A stretch of 64,000 nucleotides of DNA from positions 620,001 to 684,000 of the forward strand of contig NZ_VIWP01000001.1 in NCBI RefSeq assembly GCF_007829835.1, in the 5' to 3' direction. A model generated the notes under the pieces. It made no database searches. It saw nothing but the letters and a program-made list of their open reading frames with translations, and was not told the DNA's origin. The position numbers and the translations under genes were made by a program. The stretch comes from Neorhizobium alkalisoli. GTDB taxonomy: Bacteria; Pseudomonadota; Alphaproteobacteria; Rhizobiales; Rhizobiaceae. Position 1 is the first letter of the stretch, and each line of letters begins with the position of its first letter. Below, one piece after another: positions 61,931-64,000 of the stretch.

Positions 61931-62916
61931 CAGCGTTTCTCCCCGCGACGGAACAGGATGGAAGAAAGCTGCGGGCCGTAATGGCCGGCGAGGATGACGA
62001 CGAGCATCACCAACCCGTAGAGGACCGGGATCCAGGCACCAGAGCCCGACAAAACCTGCGGGACAAGCGTGAGAAAAGCGCCGCCGATCAAGGCACGCGG
62101 CAGCGTCAGGCCATAGAAGCTCACGACAGAGCCGACGAGAAGAAAGATCGACGACCAGAATGTATAGACCGTCGGCGACACGGCGGAGCTCGCGAAGGCC
62201 AGCATGGCACCGGAGATCGCCGCGATGCCGCCACTGATCCCCATGATGCTGACGCGTGCCCAGGCGCGGCGCGTGCCAAAGGCATCGGCCGCCGCCGGAT
62301 GCGAACGGGCAAGCAGAAGCGCTCTCCCCTGCCGCGACTGGCGCAGCCGCGAGAGGCAATAGACAACGACCGCAAGCGCCACAAGTGGCACGTAATAACG
62401 CTGCAACTCGATGCCGATACCGGGGATGAGAGGTTTGGAAACGTACAGCCCCTCGAAGCCACCCGTCCATGTATCGGCATTGACGATGATTTCCGGCATG
62501 GCAAGAGCCAGCGCCATGGTCGAGACCGCCAGATAGATGCCCGACAGCCGCCGTGACGGCCAGGCAAAGGCAATGCCGCAGAGTACGCCGGCCACCAGTG
62601 CGACCGGCAGCGAAATGCTCAACGGCAGTCCCGCGCGCGTTTCAAGAATCGCGACGGAATAGGCACCGACGGCGGCAAAGAAACTGTGGCCGATCGAGAC
62701 CTCGCCACCGTAACGGACGAGCGCGCTGACGGCCAGGACGCCGATGCTGTTGGCGAAACAGACGCCAAGCGCATAGGTCCAGGATCCGGCGACAAACAGC
62801 GGAAGAAGGATCAGCACCGGAATGATCGCACCGGCGACGATACGCTCGCTGGCCACCATCTTCCTGAGGTCGAGGCTGCTCCGCTCCTGCCTCATGGTGA
62901 GAATACTGTCAGACAC
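61930..62916 (-). CDS. livM: Branched-chain amino acid-type ABC permease, LivM-like (328 aa)
   Basis: Inner-membrane permease with about eight to ten hydrophobic segments; ALVRYGGEVSIGHSFFAAVG and GFEGLYV are hallmark LivM phrases. GGAGG lies 5 nt before a GTG at 62916, which overlaps the LivH stop by 8 bp and is the best start; ATG at 62895 is the alternative. Forms the channel with LivH. Confidence 0.92.
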   Translation of the reverse strand: MSDSILTMRQERSSLDLRKMVASERIVAGAIIPVLILLPLFVAGSWTYALGVCFANSIGVLAVSALVRYGGEVSIGHSFFAAVGAYSVAILETRAGLPLSISLPVALVAGVLCGIAFAWPSRRLSGIYLAVSTMALALAMPEIIVNADTWTGGFEGLYVSKPLIPGIGIELQRYYVPLVALAVVVYCLSRLRQSRQGRALLLARSHPAAADAFGTRRAWARVSIMGISGGIAAISGAMLAFASSAVSPTVYTFWSSIFLLVGSVVSFYGLTLPRALIGGAFLTLVPQVLSGSGAWIPVLYGLVMLVVILAGHYGPQLSSILFRRGEKR

Positions 62917-63808
62917 GCGTGCCTCCGGTGCTGGCAAAGATCCCGTTCGGGAAGACGTTGAGCGCCACAAGGATCACCACCAGAAGGAATGTGTTGGTGA
63001 ATTCCGGCGAGACATAGAAGGTGAAGAGGTTCATCAGGATGCCAATCGCGATGCCTCCGACAAGCGCGCCGGGCAGGCTCGAGAAACCGCCGAGCACGGC
63101 CGCGGCGAAAGCCTGCAGCATGAAGGTCGCAACCGTGGTGACGCTGAGAAAGGTTGTCGGCACGATGAGGAGAGCACCGATCACGCCAAGCACTGCCGAA
63201 ACGGTCCAGGCGAAAAGATGCACCGAGCGCAGGTTGAGCCCGCAGATCTCGGCAGCAATCGGATTGGCCGAGATCGCACGGAACGCGACGCCGAGCTTGG
63301 TATAGTCGATCACAAGAAACAGTCCGACAATGGTCGCGACCGCAACCGCAAGCACGGTCAGGTCATAACCGGTAATGCGCAAGCCAAGCAGCGAGGCGCT
63401 GAAACGCGGCAGCGGCAGGTCAAGCGGAACGATGTCGGCACCGAAGACGAGCAGCGTCACGCCCTGAGCGATCAAACCCAGGCTCAGCGTGGCAATGGTC
63501 GCCGTCAGGTCGGACTTCGCCATGATCGGCGCAACGATGGCATAACTCAGGAATGCGATGGCAATGACCGCGACCACCGCCATCAGCACGGCAGCACTCC
63601 AGGACAGTGTCAGCAACGTGCCGCTGGAAAATCCGTAGATCAGGAAAGCGGCAAGCCCGGCGACATTGCCATGGGAAAAGTTCACCACGCGCGAACTTTT
63701 GAAGATCATCACCAGGCCGAGCGCCCCGAGCGCATAGAGACAACCGGTGATGAGACCCGACCAGAGGAGCGGGAAGATATCGAGCAGGATGTGATAGGCA
63801 GCGCTCAT
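62909..63808 (-). CDS. livH: Branched-chain amino acid-type ABC permease, LivH-like (299 aa)
   Basis: Inner-membrane permease of the Liv-type importer. LLWSGLITGCLYALGALGLV and VVNFSHGNVAGLAAFLIYG near the N-terminus and AFAAAVLGGFSSLPGALVGG near 230 are the family core. Length is normal. Its ATG overlaps the stop of the preceding dehydrogenase-like gene as ATGA. The receptor gene of this importer is not in the window and probably lies further upstream. Confidence 0.93.
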   Translation of the reverse strand: MSAAYHILLDIFPLLWSGLITGCLYALGALGLVMIFKSSRVVNFSHGNVAGLAAFLIYGFSSGTLLTLSWSAAVLMAVVAVIAIAFLSYAIVAPIMAKSDLTATIATLSLGLIAQGVTLLVFGADIVPLDLPLPRFSASLLGLRITGYDLTVLAVAVATIVGLFLVIDYTKLGVAFRAISANPIAAEICGLNLRSVHLFAWTVSAVLGVIGALLIVPTTFLSVTTVATFMLQAFAAAVLGGFSSLPGALVGGIAIGILMNLFTFYVSPEFTNTFLLVVILVALNVFPNGIFASTGGTRV

Positions 63809-64000
63809 GCTGGCGTTCCGGACATGGCGCCGTCTTCCACCAGCTTGATGACGCCGGGGAAGTAACGACCACCGAGGCCATTTTCGACGGCGGCCTCGTA
63901 ATAACGCCGCACGGTCTCCGCCGCCTTTATCGGTACGCCGGTTTCTTCCGCAAGCTGGAAGACGTAGCTGATATCCTTCAGCACATATTCCGGCGGGAAA
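63805..64000 (-). CDS. 3-hydroxyisobutyrate dehydrogenase-like protein, C-terminal fragment (gene continues beyond window)
   Basis: The last 64 residues of a beta-hydroxyacid dehydrogenase. The visible part fits the helical NAD-binding-11 domain: VLKDISYVFQLAEETGVPIK followed by AAETVRRYYEAAVENGLGGR and FPGVIKLVED. The Lys of LKDI is at the substrate-contact position of the family (K-D motif). The Rossmann domain is outside the window. The stop overlaps the LivH start (ATGA), so it belongs to the Liv-lactonase operon and could act on a hydroxy acid released by lactone opening. Confidence 0.82.
   Translation of the reverse strand, partial: FPPEYVLKDISYVFQLAEETGVPIKAAETVRRYYEAAVENGLGGRYFPGVIKLVEDGAMSGTPA

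Overview
The window is GC-rich, densely coded DNA from what looks like an alphaproteobacterium, most likely a Rhizobiaceae-type soil or plant-associated bacterium. I infer this from the base composition, the many ABC uptake systems, frequent ATGA/GTGA gene overlaps and the catabolic gene families. I see no rRNA, tRNA, ribosomal or replication genes, no insertion sequence and no CRISPR array. The region therefore reads as a catabolic stretch of a chromosome or, more likely, a secondary replicon: 59 protein genes, five ABC transporters, eight transcription regulators and many oxidoreductases.

Layout. (1) 1-9.3 kb: a minus-strand operon of an HpaB-type flavin monooxygenase, a NicX-like dihydroxypyridine dioxygenase and a spermidine/putrescine-type ABC transporter (permease, permease-ATPase fusion, two paralogous binding proteins). 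It diverges from a GntR/FCD regulator and an HpaC-type flavin reductase. The 603-bp region between them carries about a dozen copies of the motif GCAACCAA or close variants. (2) 9.3-21.4 kb: a probable quaternary-amine module with a GATase1/AraC regulator (GbdR/CdhR type), an HcnC/HcnB-like oxidase pair, an MmgE/PrpD protein, an OpuC-type betaine transporter, a nitrilase-family amidohydrolase, and a GbcA/GbcB-like Rieske N-demethylase pair. (3) 21.5-31.2 kb: a minus-strand operon of GH3 glycosidase, ArgE-like deacylase, a second Pot-type transporter with its two permease halves fused, and a nucleoside hydrolase, ending in a strong terminator; a LysR gene lies upstream.

(4) 31.4-39.9 kb: flavin monooxygenase, Rid-family protein, DUF1028 protein and a DAO oxidase on plus; an unidentified 480-aa membrane protein, a class I aminotransferase and an AmaB/ALDH7-type dehydrogenase on minus; then a GcvA-type LysR gene. 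(5) 40.8-50.9 kb: a minus-strand amino-acid operon (DapA-like lyase, GlcD-type FAD oxidase, polar amino acid ABC transporter, DAO dehydrogenase, ornithine-cyclodeaminase-like protein), diverging from an XRE-cupin regulator, an FMN alpha-hydroxyacid oxidase and a DMT exporter. (6) 51-52.7 kb: a GlxA-type regulator divergent from an isonitrile-hydratase-like DJ-1 protein. (7) 52.7-58 kb: a CoA-ester operon (MaoC-type hydratase, two family III CoA-transferases, an Meh-like hydratase, a CitE-like lyase). (8) 58.2-64 kb: a cysteine-less isochorismatase-fold protein, a GntR/FCD regulator, an MBL-fold lactonase-like protein, LivFGMH and the end of a 3-hydroxyisobutyrate-dehydrogenase-like gene.

The recurring logic is an uptake system bound to two to four oxidising or CoA-dependent enzymes and a local regulator. 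Substrate assignments are inferences from family and context. The best candidates for something undescribed are the repeat-studded control region at 7.5-7.85 kb with its predicted hydroxypyridine operon, and the mixed GH3/deacylase/nucleoside-hydrolase uptake operon.
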